This document shows, piece after piece, positions 25,103 through 36,689 of a stretch of DNA of 64,000 nucleotides. How positions within the stretch are numbered: position 1 is the stretch's first letter; every line of letters starts with the position of its first letter. Under the pieces are notes generated by a model. It worked only from the letters and a program-made list of their open reading frames with translations, was not told where the DNA came from and did no database searches. Origin of the DNA: Salvator merianae (taxonomy: Eukaryota; Chordata; Lepidosauria; Squamata; Teiidae); assembly GCA_003586115.2 (NCBI GenBank), contig QVOM02000073.1, forward strand, positions 45,059,469 to 45,123,468. The letters run 5' to 3'. The position numbers and the translations under genes were made by a program.

Positions 25103-25580
25103 GACCGTCTGGATGTCCTTCCTTCTGCTCTCTTAGAGGGCAGATACTCTTTTTCTCAGCACCTTTGCCTGTGTGGCCAGAACCAAGTGGAAGCCGCCTT
25201 CCACATACTGTTGTATTATATCTTCTATCCACACGTAAGAGTTGAGCTGATTACTCCTATAATATCCTACTTTGGACATTCAGATGATTTCTACACCAGG
25301 CTTTTACTGGAGGACAAAACACCCAATATTACCTTACAAGAAGCAAAGTTCTGTTTTTCAGTTACTAAGCTTTGCAATTCCCTTGTTCCTAAACCTAGCT
25401 TACAGTCTTATTTGTCCTGGCATAGTCTATGTAATGCTGTGTATTTGATGGCATTTACTTTTATTTTATACCTTGTAACATATGTGATGGGACAATTTTT
25501 TATTTCATGCTTTTGTACTTCTATTTTTATTGGTAACTTTGGTTGCCTCGCTGACCAGTGACCATAATAAATAAATAAAT

Positions 25581-26037
25581 TCAAATTCAATTTGCACAAT
25601 GAAACTTTTTGATTTCTTTGGAGGACAAAGGTCAGCTCGTAAGTAACTGGCTAATGGACTTTGGTCCACTGCTGCTAGGTGTGGTTGCTTTATAAAGCCA
25701 TATTCTGTGAGAATTGTTCTTTGTGGACTGCTGATAAGATATGATTTGAGAGCAAACAAGCATTTAGAGTAGGTGTAATAACTGTGAAGGACCACAGCAG
25801 GGTTGGCTGGGACTGGCAGAAGTTGTAATCCAAGTTGCTTATCGAATGCTAGGCTTCATCTCAACAAACATCATTAGAAACTATAGGGAGCAGTGACTGC
25901 CATCCAGTGAAGTTCTCTTCTGTCAAAGAACAGGGACTGCACCCTTCTTGTCCAATCTCCTTCACCTAACAAGGCCACTGTCCAGAGCCAGGGAGCAGAA
26001 CATACCACCATTTGTGACACAGTATTTCATTTATGGT
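25581..26037. other. Intergenic, nothing recognised
   Basis: No coding or clear repeat signal. Confidence 0.4.
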
Positions 26038-26345
26038 CCTCATAAGAACATAAAGAATGTAAGAGGAGCCCTACTGGGTCAGGCTACTGCCCATCTAGTC
26101 CAGTATCCTGTGCACATAGTAGCCCACCAACTACTTCTGGGCATTCTCAAGCAGAAGATGAAGGCAAATCCTTCCCGTGCTCTTGATTCCCTGCAGATGA
26201 CCTTTAGAGGGCATCTTCCTGTCTTTCCAACCTGGAGGCAGTACCTAAGCATCCATTCTAGTAGCCATTGATACTCCTGTCCTCCATGATTTTGTCTAAC
26301 CCTTTCTTAAAGCCATCCTAGCTGGCTGCTGTCACCACCTCAAAG
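26038..26345 (-). mobile_element. CR1-type LINE 3' end
   Basis: On the plus strand CTCATAAGAACATAAAGAAT, CCCATCTAGTCCAGTATCCT, TTCTGGGCATTCTCAAG and later GCCATTGATACTCC...TTTCTTAAAGCCATCC are the inverted 3' end of a common squamate CR1 family. Confidence 0.7.
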
Positions 26346-26899
26346 GGTTAGGAGCCTATGCTGACAGGCACTGGCTGTAGACAGGGGGAGGCTGAGGCAA
26401 GAGCACTAGTTAAGCACCCATGCTTGTTGCCAGCACCTCTTGCACCTCATGCAGATCATGACTCAGGAACACTGTGTGTTATGTTACAAAACTGAGTGCT
26501 CTCTCACTGGTGGCTGAAGCTCTGTGTTAGGTAGATGGTCAACTGTTTTCTGCCATGGAGCCAACAAGGCTAGAGCAGATTGCCAGATATATTAATGGGA
26601 CACTGCCATGATTACTGTGCGTTCCATTCTGCAGGGCCCAGAATCAGCAGCAGATAAAGTGTGTGAATCAAAATTTGGGACCCAAGGAGGCAGAACAGTG
26701 GCATGGCTACAAATTTTGGTTCTGGCCACACAAACCATTTATCAGAGTGATCTGTTTGTGCTGCCATCTACCTCCTCCAGTTCTTCATCCTCAGTGTCAA
26801 CAGTACATGGATAATACCCAGCATAATGTGTCTCATTCATCTACATCAGGGCAGAAGGACAAGTACCTAAGCAGTGCTTGGAGTGAGTGAAGGGCTGGA
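26346..26899. other. Intergenic, nothing recognised
   Basis: No gene or repeat that I can name. Confidence 0.4.
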
Positions 26900-27055
26900 A
26901 GAAGGCCAATAGATTGAAACTTAGCCCAGAAAAGATGGAGTTGTGGCTTGCCCACTGTTCCCAAATCAAGGAAGTTGGGAGATGTCCAGTTCTGGATAAA
27001 GTTGCACTCTCTGGAAGAAAGAGATTAGAGACTTGAATGTTCTCCTGAGGCCAGT
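26900..27055 (+). mobile_element. L2-type LINE fragment
   Basis: Plus-strand translation resembles the L2 RT thumb region (NRLKLSPEKMELW...QIKEVGRCPVLDKVALSG), as in the copies at 13335-13440 (minus) and 54000-54130 (plus). Confidence 0.65.
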
Positions 27056-27240
27056 TTGCATGTACATGCTAGTGAGCATTCAGACACTCACTAGCACAGT
27101 GCATTTGCACTTTGCAGAGGCTCCAGGGTTTGGGAGCATCTGCATATGCTCCCAGATACTACTAGCTGTGGATAGCTAAATCATCATCCGCAGCTTGACT
27201 GGGAGCAGCTGAACTTTCAGAGTAAGAGAACACAGCAAAA
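27056..27240. mobile_element. TIR element fragment
   Basis: The left end GGCCAGTTTGCATGTACATG and the interior CACTAGCACAGTGCATTTGC are similar to the element at 56141-56633; no right end found. Confidence 0.4.
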
Positions 27241-27284
27241 TGACAAGCTTTCTTTCAGTGTTATCTAACTTAGAAAATCGACCA

Positions 27285-27850
27285 AGTTAGATAATGTGGA
27301 AGGATAGTGACTAGTCACTTTGTGGATGTGCTTTCTCACTCTGAAGGTGGACTGAACTTGGATCAAAACTTAGGTGTAGGTGAGGCTATACATATATCCC
27401 AAATTGGGACTGTCTCCCAATGGCAAGAAGCAATGCGGGATCTAAGCAAGATCTCACAATTGCCTCTTGCTGCTCCCTATCATACGCGAGGCACAGTGCT
27501 TACCTCAACGTCTGGCAAACAGCTTTCACAATCTGAGTGACTGGGGTTACCGCAAGCCAGCCAAGCACCTGCTCACTTCTGTTTGTTGTTTTTTTGCACA
27601 CTTGGCTGACTCCTGAAAGTCCAATCTCTAATTGCTAAAACTGTTCACCAGATGCTGTGGTAAGCAGGATTGTTACGGAAAATCCAACATCATTGTTTGA
27701 TTTCCTGTAGAGCACTGCAGTACTTTCTTTCATGTTGCATTCTGCACTGTACTGGGAATTCAAGGAGATCTTAGGTTTTGCCTCGTGTCTGGAGGCAGCC
27801 TGATTGCATTCTTGGCGTGATGAAACTACTCTCTTCTTTTAATTTCATAT
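27285..27850. repeat. Dispersed repeat of unknown class (copy 3)
   Basis: TCACTCTGAAGGTGGACTGA and AAACTTAGGTGTAGG match 18898-18946; the right part shares the GGAGGCAGCCT string with copies at 13820 and 57700. Confidence 0.5.
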
Positions 27851-28774
27851 TTGCATTTTATAGTTGTCCACATCCCCTTCTCCTGCACTGAGCACATTCT
27901 GCTGCTGGAAACAGTGGCAACTCTCTGGTCCTAGCAAAATGTGAATATAGAACAGTGTTCGTCTGTTGGAAAACTGTGAGGTTATTAGCAGCAACCAATG
28001 AATATGTGAACCAGCCTTAATATCTCCTCAGTGATTTTGATAATGATAGAGTAAATTTTCTGGACATTTTTCATAAAAGCAAATGATGGATTTGATTAAT
28101 GTTTTAACCACGCAAAATTCAATGAATTGACCCCCCAAGTTTTTATAACCAAAAAGAGAGCAACTGTTGGGATTCTGCTTCCTTGGGATTATTCACTGCT
28201 TCATTAAAGATGCAAAATTTTCCAAGAGTGAAGTTCTTTGCCCTTCAGAACATTAGACCATGAATGGTAGTTATGTAAGACTTAGCAGCATGGAATATTT
28301 GTGCCACATAAATTAGATCTTTTTCTTTGCTCAATATAAAATAAATTGACAGACATTCCCAGCTCTACTTGAAGCACAGAAGAGAGTGAATAGGTGCTTG
28401 GTTTTTTGTTTTCCATCATTGTAGTTCTATATAATTTGGCTTCTACACAAAAACTGCTTGCAGTATCATGAGAATGGTATTATCTAGTGCTCATTCAATA
28501 TGCTAATTAAGCACAGCTTGGATAAACAACATCTATTAAAGTTATTGTCCTCTGGAAATGGGTAATAAACCACCTGAGGTGGGCTTGAAGTGGCAGTGAC
28601 TCAGACTATTGTTGGAGAAGAACAGACAGAAGAACAGAGTCTCTTACTAGGTTCATTGCATGATAAGGCTACAAAGTGTTAAGGGCAAGAAGTCTGTTAT
28701 ACTGGTCATATGCCACACCATTGTTCAAACTTCTAAAAATAAATGAATAACGACTGTGATTTACATTAATGAGA
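27851..28774. other. Intergenic, nothing recognised
   Basis: AT-rich sequence without coding or repeat features. Confidence 0.4.
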
Positions 28775-28915
28775 AATGGTTTAGACTGATGGCTTGTCCA
28801 GTCCAGCAACTTATTTTCACTGTGGCCAACAAGGGGCATATGAAAGCTCACAAGCAAGACAGGAGCTCAAAACTTTCCCTTGCTCATAATCTCCTGCTAG
28901 CTAGCCTTAAGAGGC
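28775..28915 (-). mobile_element. CR1-type 3' end fragment
   Basis: TGTCCAGTCCAGCAACTTAT, CACTGTGGCCAACAAGGGGC and AAGCTCACAAGCAAGACAGG follow the order of the inverted squamate CR1 3' end. Diverged. Confidence 0.55.
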
Positions 28916-29347
28916 AGTTTGTCCCCTATTGACTATTCTCATTTAATTAACAACCAAGCTTTTTGGAGAGAGTTTGTCCCCCAAAGCTTGGTTGTGCGAG
29001 ATAAACACCATGCTCATTATACTAAAAGCAGTAATTCTGTAGAAGCAAATTACACATAATTATACACAAGGAAACACTATGTATGTGCATGTTCTGTTTT
29101 CATCTTTCAGTCTTTGATGAGTCATCCTGGAGAAATAACTGCTGCCATTTTGGATGGATGGCTGCCTGACTGGATAAATGGATGGATAGGTGGATAGATA
29201 GAGGGAGGTACACCACACTGATTCACATTTTTGTTCTGAACCTGAACTAGGAGTAGAGAAACCAATCAAAAGCAGCATACCAAGTCAGTGTTGGCAAAAC
29301 ATGTTGCCGTATAAGTAAAATTAAATAGGTTAACTGAAAGCTACTAT
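28916..29347. other. Intergenic; a short perfect hairpin
   Basis: ACAACCAAGCTTT pairs with AAAGCTTGGTTGT across about 20 nt near 28951-28996. Otherwise nothing. Confidence 0.5.
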
Positions 29348-29527
29348 GGCCCTTTCTGCACTTGGCCTTATCGTGGATTATATCCCAGAATAGGGACCTG
29401 CTATCCACATGCTAGTGCAAACTATGAAAGGTCTTGCCCAGGGCCTGTCATAGTCTGCACTAGCATGCAGATGGCAGGTCCCTATTCTGAAATATAATCT
29501 GGAGTAAGGCCAAGTGCAGAAAGGGCC
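29348..29527. mobile_element. Palindromic MITE, GGCCC type, 180 bp, TSD TAT
   Basis: The left end GGCCCTTTCTGCACTTGG is matched exactly by the inverted right end; inverted similarity continues for about 80 bp. TAT flanks both ends (29345-29347 and 29528-29530). A near twin lies at 44553-44731. Confidence 0.9.
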
Positions 29528-30599
29528 TATGTTACATCTTGATGGTTTTATCCAAGTAATGTGAAAGAACTAGATGAGAAATAAACCACCAACTACCAAT
29601 TAAGTTTGCTGCTGACTTGTTTGTGTATTTTTTCATACAAAGATGATTCTGGGAATACCAAGTGCTGCAAGCAAGACAGGGAAACAGCAAAACAAACACA
29701 AACATCAGAAGTTAGCCATTGCTAACTTCTTTTATACTCTTGCCAAGAAAATCACACTGAAGTATTCAAAGAAAAGGCAGTGCAAGGAACAATTGTCCAA
29801 AAAGGAGTGTTTAAGGAGACATTTCCTGTTCTCAACCAAATCATTTTTACATGCAGAAATGGATTCTGCACTGATAAACTGTGCCAGTCCCTAAACTGAT
29901 TTTCATAAGGCTTAACCTGTGAAGTTTAGAAATGTGAGTGCATCTTTCCACATTATGCTAGTCAGCTTTAATAAAGCATGCATAACCTGCAGAAACAGTT
30001 TGAGGATACTGTCCTATACTTAGATGTGAGCCTTAGGCAGTGCTCCTATGTAGGCCTACAGGTGGAGAAAGTGGAGCCAGGTATTTTTAGGGATGCCTGC
30101 CCCCTAGTACCTGCTACTGCAAGGAGTTCAGCAAGGAGTTCCGGTAACACAATTTATGCAGATTTGATGTGACACAAATGTGTGTGCATTATAGCGCTGA
30201 AAGGTATTTATGTGTTCTGGTGGCACACATTTTATCTTGTAAGCAACTGGCTTTTATTTTTGAATGAATGTGAGGTTTGCAAAGGTTTCTGGCTACATGA
30301 AATAATGCCCACAAGCCAACAAAGCCAAGAAGGGTTTTCCCCATCCCCTGATTACATTGCTTGTTGAGTATCTTACTAGTTATTTCTGCTTTTAATACCT
30401 TACTAAGGTACACAGTCTATAGTAGCAATATTAGAAAAGTGCCATCATAGACAAAGATTATTTTGGCTATGATTTTTTTTGGCTTCTACCAAAAAAGGGG
30501 TGGGAGGAAGGCCATTTAATTACCTGTGCTTGCTATTTTGTTGGTCTGTATCTTCTGACAGCACCAGTGGCCAATGTCAGGGTGAATGAAGTTTGGATA
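29528..30599. other. Intergenic; one short dispersed motif
   Basis: GCCCACAAGCCAACAAAGCC and GTTTTCCCCATCCCCTG at 30307-30353 recur at 32169-32215 (same strand), marking a small dispersed repeat. No gene. Confidence 0.4.
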
Positions 30600-31273
30600 A
30601 ACCTTGGGCAATATCCTTCAATATGCCCTCACTGCCCCCCCCTTGAGTGGACCTACTCAAGTGGTCTGCTGTCTCTGCTGCCAGGGGCCCCATGTCTTTG
30701 AACAAAAGAAGACCAATTTCTCGCTTGGGTTGTTCCCAATTAGTTTCTGGCATACAGGCTGCCATGTGCATGCTAATGCAGACTAAGGCAGGCCCTGCCC
30801 TCTCTATCATGCTTCATCTGTGTTGGATGAAGTATGAACCTCGTTAAGGCACCCCAAATGGTGCCCTAGTGCAGTGTAGCTGTAGACCTTGATATGGAGG
30901 TCTACAACTGACCCAGGACTGATATACCAGAGCATGGAGGCGTGTGGACGATGCACCCATGTGGTCCACTATACCATGGGGGGCCCTTTTCAGTGGTGCT
31001 CCTGGAAGTGCTGCTAGAAGTGGATCTACCCCAAAATCAGCGAAGCCAGAAACTGCAATGGGCGAGAAAGAAAGTACCCAGCCTTTGGAACCTTGGCACT
31101 GCCTCCAGGGGCTCTTCGGAAGCAGCAGCAGGGGTGGAATGGGACAGTCCATCTGAATGAGGACAACCCTGTCTCACTCCAGTGGCAACCCAAGCAGCTC
31201 AGGACCAGTTGTCATCCTGGGACAGCGCAGTCCGTCCTGACCTGGGATATGAAGATCAAGTGCAGAAATGGCC
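30600..31273. mobile_element. Decayed TIR-family DNA element
   Basis: The right end, read inverted, is GGCCATTTCTGCACTTG, matching the GGCCC TIR family. The interior (GTGCCC...GTAGACCTTGATATGG, TATACCATGG, CTTTTCAGTGGTGC) is the inverse of 41940-42100. The left border is not clear. Open frames here are not genes. Confidence 0.5.
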
Positions 31274-32233
31274 ATAATGACCCAGGGAGTCATTTTCTGT
31301 TGTTTGAAGATTTCCAGCCAGCAACATGGCAGCCAGAGAATGCAAACGCACAGCTGTGACCAATGGCAGGGGTAAAGGCCGCACGCTAACATTTTGAAGA
31401 GTGCTACAAACAGCACTCTTTTTACAATGATTCCCTGCAGTGCTTTAGTTAAAGCTCTGCCAGATCCTGCCATTGACTTAGATTGGTAGATTGAACTTCC
31501 CCTCCCAGCACCATTGATTTATTGATAGCCTGGACTTCCCCTTTGCAGTGCCATTGAGTTGGATCTCCACAGTACCCCAGCTTCAGTTTCCTACAAGTGG
31601 CACGACTTGACGGTTTGCGGGAACCAAACCATAGCATTATATAAAGAGATGACTTTGTGCTTCTTTCCCCATATGCCTCTCCTAACTGTTCTGATTGGCT
31701 ACCAGAATGAAGCAGGTGCACTGTTTGTACATATTGTACAAACTGTAATGCTGGGAGTCTATGCAAAGGTTCTTCCTCCACAGGAACAGGAAATATCCCT
31801 TGCTCTGCCCTGAAGTTACAAGCAGGACTGCCTGGTGGTTTTCTCTGCACAACTCTGCTCTCAAGAGGTTTCTAAGCTAGACAGTTTGAGGGCTCACTGC
31901 TCTGTCCTGGATGTTCTGAAATAAAAATAATTGGTTTCAAGACTTACAGTGTTGGCTGTCCATACCTTGCAGCAATTGGGGAAAAGGCTCTACCATTCAA
32001 CCTATATATAATGTTACTTGTCTTTACTATTATTTTGAAAGACATTCCTAGAGACAACAATTTATTTGGTGAAAAAGCTGTTAAAATGATCCACCTTTTC
32101 TTCAACGGCTGAACAAGTCTCATACACCGTAGAGCTGACAGGTGCTGGCCACCATCACACCAAAGATGCCCACAAACCAACAAAGCCAAAAAGGGCCTGC
32201 CCCATCCCCTGGTCCATCTCTCTTGGAGTGTAT
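31274..32233. other. Intergenic, nothing recognised
   Basis: No gene. The short dispersed motif shared with 30307 lies at 32169-32215. Confidence 0.4.
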
Positions 32234-32656
32234 GTGCCTTTCCGCACTGGGCCTGGGATTGGAATATATTTCAGTTCAAGGGCAATTGTTCTGCACCTAT
32301 CGTGCAATATAATAAGCCTCCTCTTAGCCTGCTTTGTCCAGATGGGACAAAGCAGTACACCAGGATATGCCATCAACCAAAGCCTGTTGTGGGCATCTTT
32401 GGAGAGGTTGACGAGTGGACCATTTTCTGTGTTCCGGACTATGAAGGGTTTGTAGGCTGGAATACTATAGAAGACCCTTATCGATGGTGTACTAAGAAAT
32501 GCTGCTGGATGTGGAGCTAGGAACTGGCATGTTGCCAAAATGGGCTGTCCAGACTCAGACAGCCTTTGCAGCAGGCTTCTGCTATCCCATTTCAGTGTGG
32601 CCCATGTCACACTGTGCTATGTAAGCTGGAACAATCCACACAGTGTGGAAAGGGCT
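32234..32656. mobile_element. TIR-family DNA element, decayed
   Basis: The left end GTGCCTTTCCGCACTGGG faces the inverted right end AGCCCTTTCCACACTGTG. No clear target duplication. Confidence 0.5.
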
Positions 32657-32734
32657 TGGGCTTGAAAGCTGAAAACACGAGTTTTGTTCCTTTTCCTGCT
32701 CTTGAGATGTCAGTCAAAATCCTAAAGAGGCTTT

Positions 32735-33126
32735 GAGCCTTTTCGCACTTGACAGTAGTGAACGTCAGGAGCGCTAACTCGTCAAATGCTTCCGCATTTT
32801 GCGGAAGCCCTGGCAATTGGGAGCAGACTACAGGTGCTCCCGATCACTGGACTGCTTCTGGGACACTGCTTTCGCATCTGCTTCTGGTGCAAATGCAGAG
32901 TGGTGCAGAGTGGCACGCGACATTGCCAGTCACCATGGCAGTGGCCAGAAGTTTGTAATGGTGCAGGACACCAGGATTATATGGAAATTTGCAGTGTGAA
33001 TGTTGGTATCCTGCTACCAGTCTGTTCTATGGACTTGCAGTGTGGACGGTGTGCACACTGCAAGGTCTGTTCCACTGTAGAGCAAGATAATTAGCCTGTT
33101 CTATGGTGGAAAGTATGAACAGGCCC
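32735..33126. mobile_element. TIR DNA element, about 390 bp, TSD TTT
   Basis: The left end GAGCCTTTTCGCACTT faces the inverted right end GGGCCTGTTCATACTT; TTT lies on both sides (32732-32734, 33127-33129). The interior has GCCAGTCACCATGGCAGTGG, shared with the copies at 56430 and 17240. Confidence 0.7.
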
Positions 33127-33129
33127 TTT

Positions 33130-33907
33130 GCCTTCTCCCCTGCTCTGCCTTCCGGAGAAGATCTCCCAAAAAAGGGGGAAAAGGGAGTTGCCTTCTTTTT
33201 TCTTCTAGCTTCCCCTGAGGTATATATTTCAAATCCTGCCAAAGTGCTTTCCTCCTACCCTGTTCTACATTTCTTGTTGAGTCCATCAAAGACAAAAGAG
33301 GGTTTTGCCCTCTTCCCTGGTCTGACTTCCCTCAGGGAGTATTCGTTCAAAGCTTTTCTAAATGAGTGCATTTGTTTTTTTTTAAAAAAAGTAATAATGT
33401 GCGCGGCACTGAGTGACCCTCATTCCGTTTCTCAAAACATGGAGTGTATGCAATGAATTAAAAAAACACATGTTCAGTTCCACTGAAACATGCCCATATG
33501 TATTTCTCCCTTCACAATAAGCAGATGGCATCATTTTAAATACAGATTCGTGCAGGGCCAATTCGGTCATGAGCCAAGTAGTTCAGCCAACAGATATTGT
33601 GCACCTGCAGCAGGGCTACACACTGCCACCGTAGCTACGATTGGCTGCCTGCCACCGTTACTACAGCTGTACTTTCTCCTCCTGTACTCTTCCTCCTTTC
33701 TCCCTGTCACTGCTGAACAGCTGTATTCACTTTAAATGGTAATTTGTCATCATTTCAACCAAACCTCCCTCAACATAATAATGGGGACCTTGCATTGTCA
33801 CTGTGCTGGAAACACGCTAACAGACATCACGATGGTGTCTGGGAACAGTGTTGCAGTCAGGTAGTTCAGTGCTTAGACTTACCATTGCTTCTGCAAAAGC
33901 CCATACG
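33130..33907. other. Intergenic, nothing recognised
   Basis: No coding or named repeat signal. Confidence 0.4.
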
Positions 33908-34093
33908 TTGTTGCTGTTGGGTACCACCGAGTCAACTCCTGCTTGACTGCATGGGTGCCCCCATAGGCACCTCTGTGCAGTTTTCTTGGCAGAGATAGGG
34001 AAGTGGTTTGCCATTGCCTACTTCTTGGGAGAGGCAGGGGATCAAACCAGCAACCCTCTACAGCCACTCCCAAAAGACCGTATACCACTGAGT
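33908..34093 (-). mobile_element. tRNA-derived SINE
   Basis: Read on the minus strand it starts CACTCAGTGGTATACGG (A-box-like) and has TGCTGGTTTGATCCCC (B box) about 45 nt later, followed by the SINE body GGCAATGGCAAACCACTTCC. Related to 61406-61595. Confidence 0.75.
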
Positions 34094-34477
34094 GTATGTT
34101 AGTGTTTGAAAGTCATCTGCAGAATTTTGGTATGGTCTTCCGGCTATTAACATTAATCATAAGAAAAGTGCATTTTGATGACTCCAAATTTTCTGTTGAG
34201 CACCCTTCAGCAGTTAAGGTGCAATTTGCTGGGGTGGGAGGGGGTTGAAATCTTATCTGTTAGCTTCTAATCCATGTTCTCCAGCCACACTTATTTCTGC
34301 AAAACTCGTCACCTTAGTAAGACGGGTACCTCTATTTTCTTTTATTCTGAACATGCCGCTTGAATAAAGCAGATAAACTAGTTACAATGGATGACAATTA
34401 AATAGAATCTTTCTTACATGTTTTTATTATGTTGCAACTTCAGCACAAGTCTTTGTTTACTATTGGATTTAGTCAAC
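34094..34477. other. Intergenic, nothing recognised
   Basis: No signal. Confidence 0.4.
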
Positions 34478-35367
34478 TAGGGATGTGCCAAACCAATCTG
34501 GTACATACTGGGCTCATACCAAAACTGGGAGGGGGGTCATAAGGCTCACTTTTGGACTAAAAGTTGGGGGTTGTTCCAAAAATGAACTGAACCTGGAGGG
34601 AATTTGATAGTTCTTTGATTTGATTCCCCCCCAACACTGAACCTTTCAATCCCCCCCCTTCTCCTGGATTGTGTTTCATCATCCCCCCTCCTCCTGACAT
34701 ACCCCTATCATATGTGCAGGTTCTTACTTGCTGCCCTTAGGCCCATACCACGCTACTGTCACTGACTATGCAGTCCTGGAAAGACTAGGGACTGGCTAGC
34801 ATGATACCTACTAAGCCTACTTCTAGGCCTTCTAGAGCGGACAACTGCATGCCCTCCCAGAAGGCCTAGCATATGGTTGTCTCTACTTCCTGTAACTCCT
34901 CAAACATGACTGAACATGTTCGAGACTTTGCACAAAGTGGATGCACACAGGTGCATGTGCTAGGCCTTCTGGAATGACTTGTAGTCCTGCACTTCAGAAG
35001 GTCCAGTATAACGGCCAGGCCATGATCCTCCCAAGATGGTGTGGCCTTTGACCACAGAATGTTGTAGTCTCCAAGGCAGCAGATAAAAGCTCACAGATGC
35101 AATGCGGAGATGGTGGTGCTCACTTTACAAGAAGGGGCGAAAGTTCAGCGTGATCTGGGGAAGGGGGAATAATCAGTCACAATCGAGGGAGGCATTTGGT
35201 CAGTGGGGGAAGGGGGAGAGGCTGGGGGGCATAGGTTGGGCAGGTGTTGTTTTTTTTTGTCAAGCATACTGACCAATCCCAGGTTCTATATCAAACATTT
35301 CAGTTGGATTGTGGAACTGGGTTTGTTAACAAGTTGAACCACAATTTATAGTTCATGCACATCTCTA
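34478..35367. mobile_element. hAT-like non-autonomous DNA element, 890 bp
   Basis: Ends TAGGGATGTGC and, inverted, TAGAGATGTGC. Flanking octamers TAGTCAAC and CAGCCAAC agree in six of eight positions, which fits the 8-bp duplication of hAT elements. No transposase frame. Confidence 0.65.
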
Positions 35368-35679
35368 CAGCCAACTTGTGCCACAGCCATTTTTATTTGT
35401 TGGATGAAAACCCAATGAAAAATCAATTAAGGTGGCAAAAAATGTCTGGGGTTTTGCTGTTTTTAAGGGATTAAACAGTGCTACTATATGCTAACCTTCT
35501 TAAGGCAAACTGTTCAGGGCTGATGAAAGGCAATGCATTGTTCCAAGCTGCAAATTATTAAGGAGAAGCAAGACGTAAAACATGGGAAAGACTACAATCC
35601 AGAACACTGATCAGTGATTAGTTCCATAGATTAGTCAGATTTCTTTTTTAAAGACACCAGTGCAACTGAACTTGATAGG

Positions 35680-36037
35680 AAGCATCAAAAACAGCAAAAG
35701 TCTGGTACTCTTCCTAAGCATTCTTTTCCGGGGACTCGGCAACCCTTAGTGAACGGACAGTCCACAACGGAGGATCACTTGTTGCCTCCCCACATATCCT
35801 GCTTTTAGCCTAAATGTGATCATATCAAACTCTTACCCATTCTCCACTTTCTTCTTTTTTAGTTACCATTTGTAACGGGCAGCCCAGACCACCTTTGTTG
35901 TTGGATATATGTATGTATATATCTCGATACTAAGTTGAACATGTGTGTAATAACTAATTGCATGTCTTCTGTTTGCTGAACCAGCTATGTGCCCATTTGA
36001 ATTTCAATAAACTGTTAAAATTTAAAAAAAAAAAAAA
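35680..36037 (+). pseudogene. Processed retrocopy of an mRNA 3' end
   Basis: The segment ends with AATAAA (36006-36011), 12 nt later a run of about 16 A, and is flanked by a perfect 11-bp direct repeat AACTTGATAGG (35669-35679 and 36038-36048). That is the signature of L1-driven retroposition. A short open frame at the left closes quickly and most of the body looks like 3' UTR. Parent gene not recognised. Confidence 0.75.
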
Positions 36038-36048
36038 AACTTGATAGG

Positions 36049-36689
36049 GAGAATAAACTTTAAGTAAGTAAACTAGCTTTTCAAACGCTGGTGCAGTAGG
36101 CTAGAAACCAAACGAGAAGAACTCCCTGCTGCTACCCTCCTACAAGGAAAACCTTGGCTGCTGTCACTGCTGCAGGAGGAGGAGGAGGCCCCTGCTTCAG
36201 AGCATTGCAGCCTGCAGTAGGGGGATCAGTAGGGCCTGGGAGCCCTTACGGTGGCCTCCATAGCACGCGAGACAAGTAGGGCTGCTTGGCTGCGTGCCCT
36301 ATGAAACGTTTAGTTGCCAGCGACTGCTGCCTTGACCCAAACTGAGTGAGTATGGTATTGCCTTGGTGTCCTGGAAATTCTGCAAGCATCCACCATCCTG
36401 CTGGGCAAGTGGGCTTGGGCTGCTGCCACTAGAAGCAGCGCTGGTCCGGCCGAGTGACTTCCTGGCTGTCACTGCTGATTGCTTGGTCTTCTGTGTGAGG
36501 TGGATGCGACTACAAGTATATAGATCTACACACACACATTTTTTTTTTTTACTCTGGAGGCATGACAGTCTCTCAGCTACAGCCTACATAAGCACAGCAG
36601 GGTTTGGAGATAAGCAGACAGTCATGCTCCTTAGAGTAATAATTATATGTATAACCATTTCCAAGAACTGCAACCCACCAGTTATAATT
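36049..36689. other. Flank between retrocopy and SOWAHA 3' block
   Basis: 36140-36500 is GC-richer than its surroundings but shows no recognisable frame; nothing else. Confidence 0.4.

Larger units (their letters stand above)
22690..25580 (+). mobile_element. Degenerate non-LTR LINE of a second type, full RT region
   Basis: In order on the plus strand: linker (SWFDADWEAAKKELV, 22735), YRPISLLSIISKVY (23331), AFADFKAAFDAIF (23532), KQGCILAP (23729), NICINDLI, a damaged active site FYAADTVLSL (23837) where YADD is expected, TFKYLGIVFQ (24103), and a C-terminal CxC...H zinc-knuckle-like region CLCGQ...AAFHILLYY (25170). It ends in a (TAAA)n tail at 25565. Many stops; dead. Clade not assigned (not CR1, L2 or L1); perhaps R4- or Rex-like. 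A TIR element interrupts it near 24428. Confidence 0.75.

Noticed and set aside
33908..34093. A tRNA gene
   Set aside because: Boxes A and B are present but the cloverleaf is degenerate and the sequence continues into a SINE body shared with 61406-61595.
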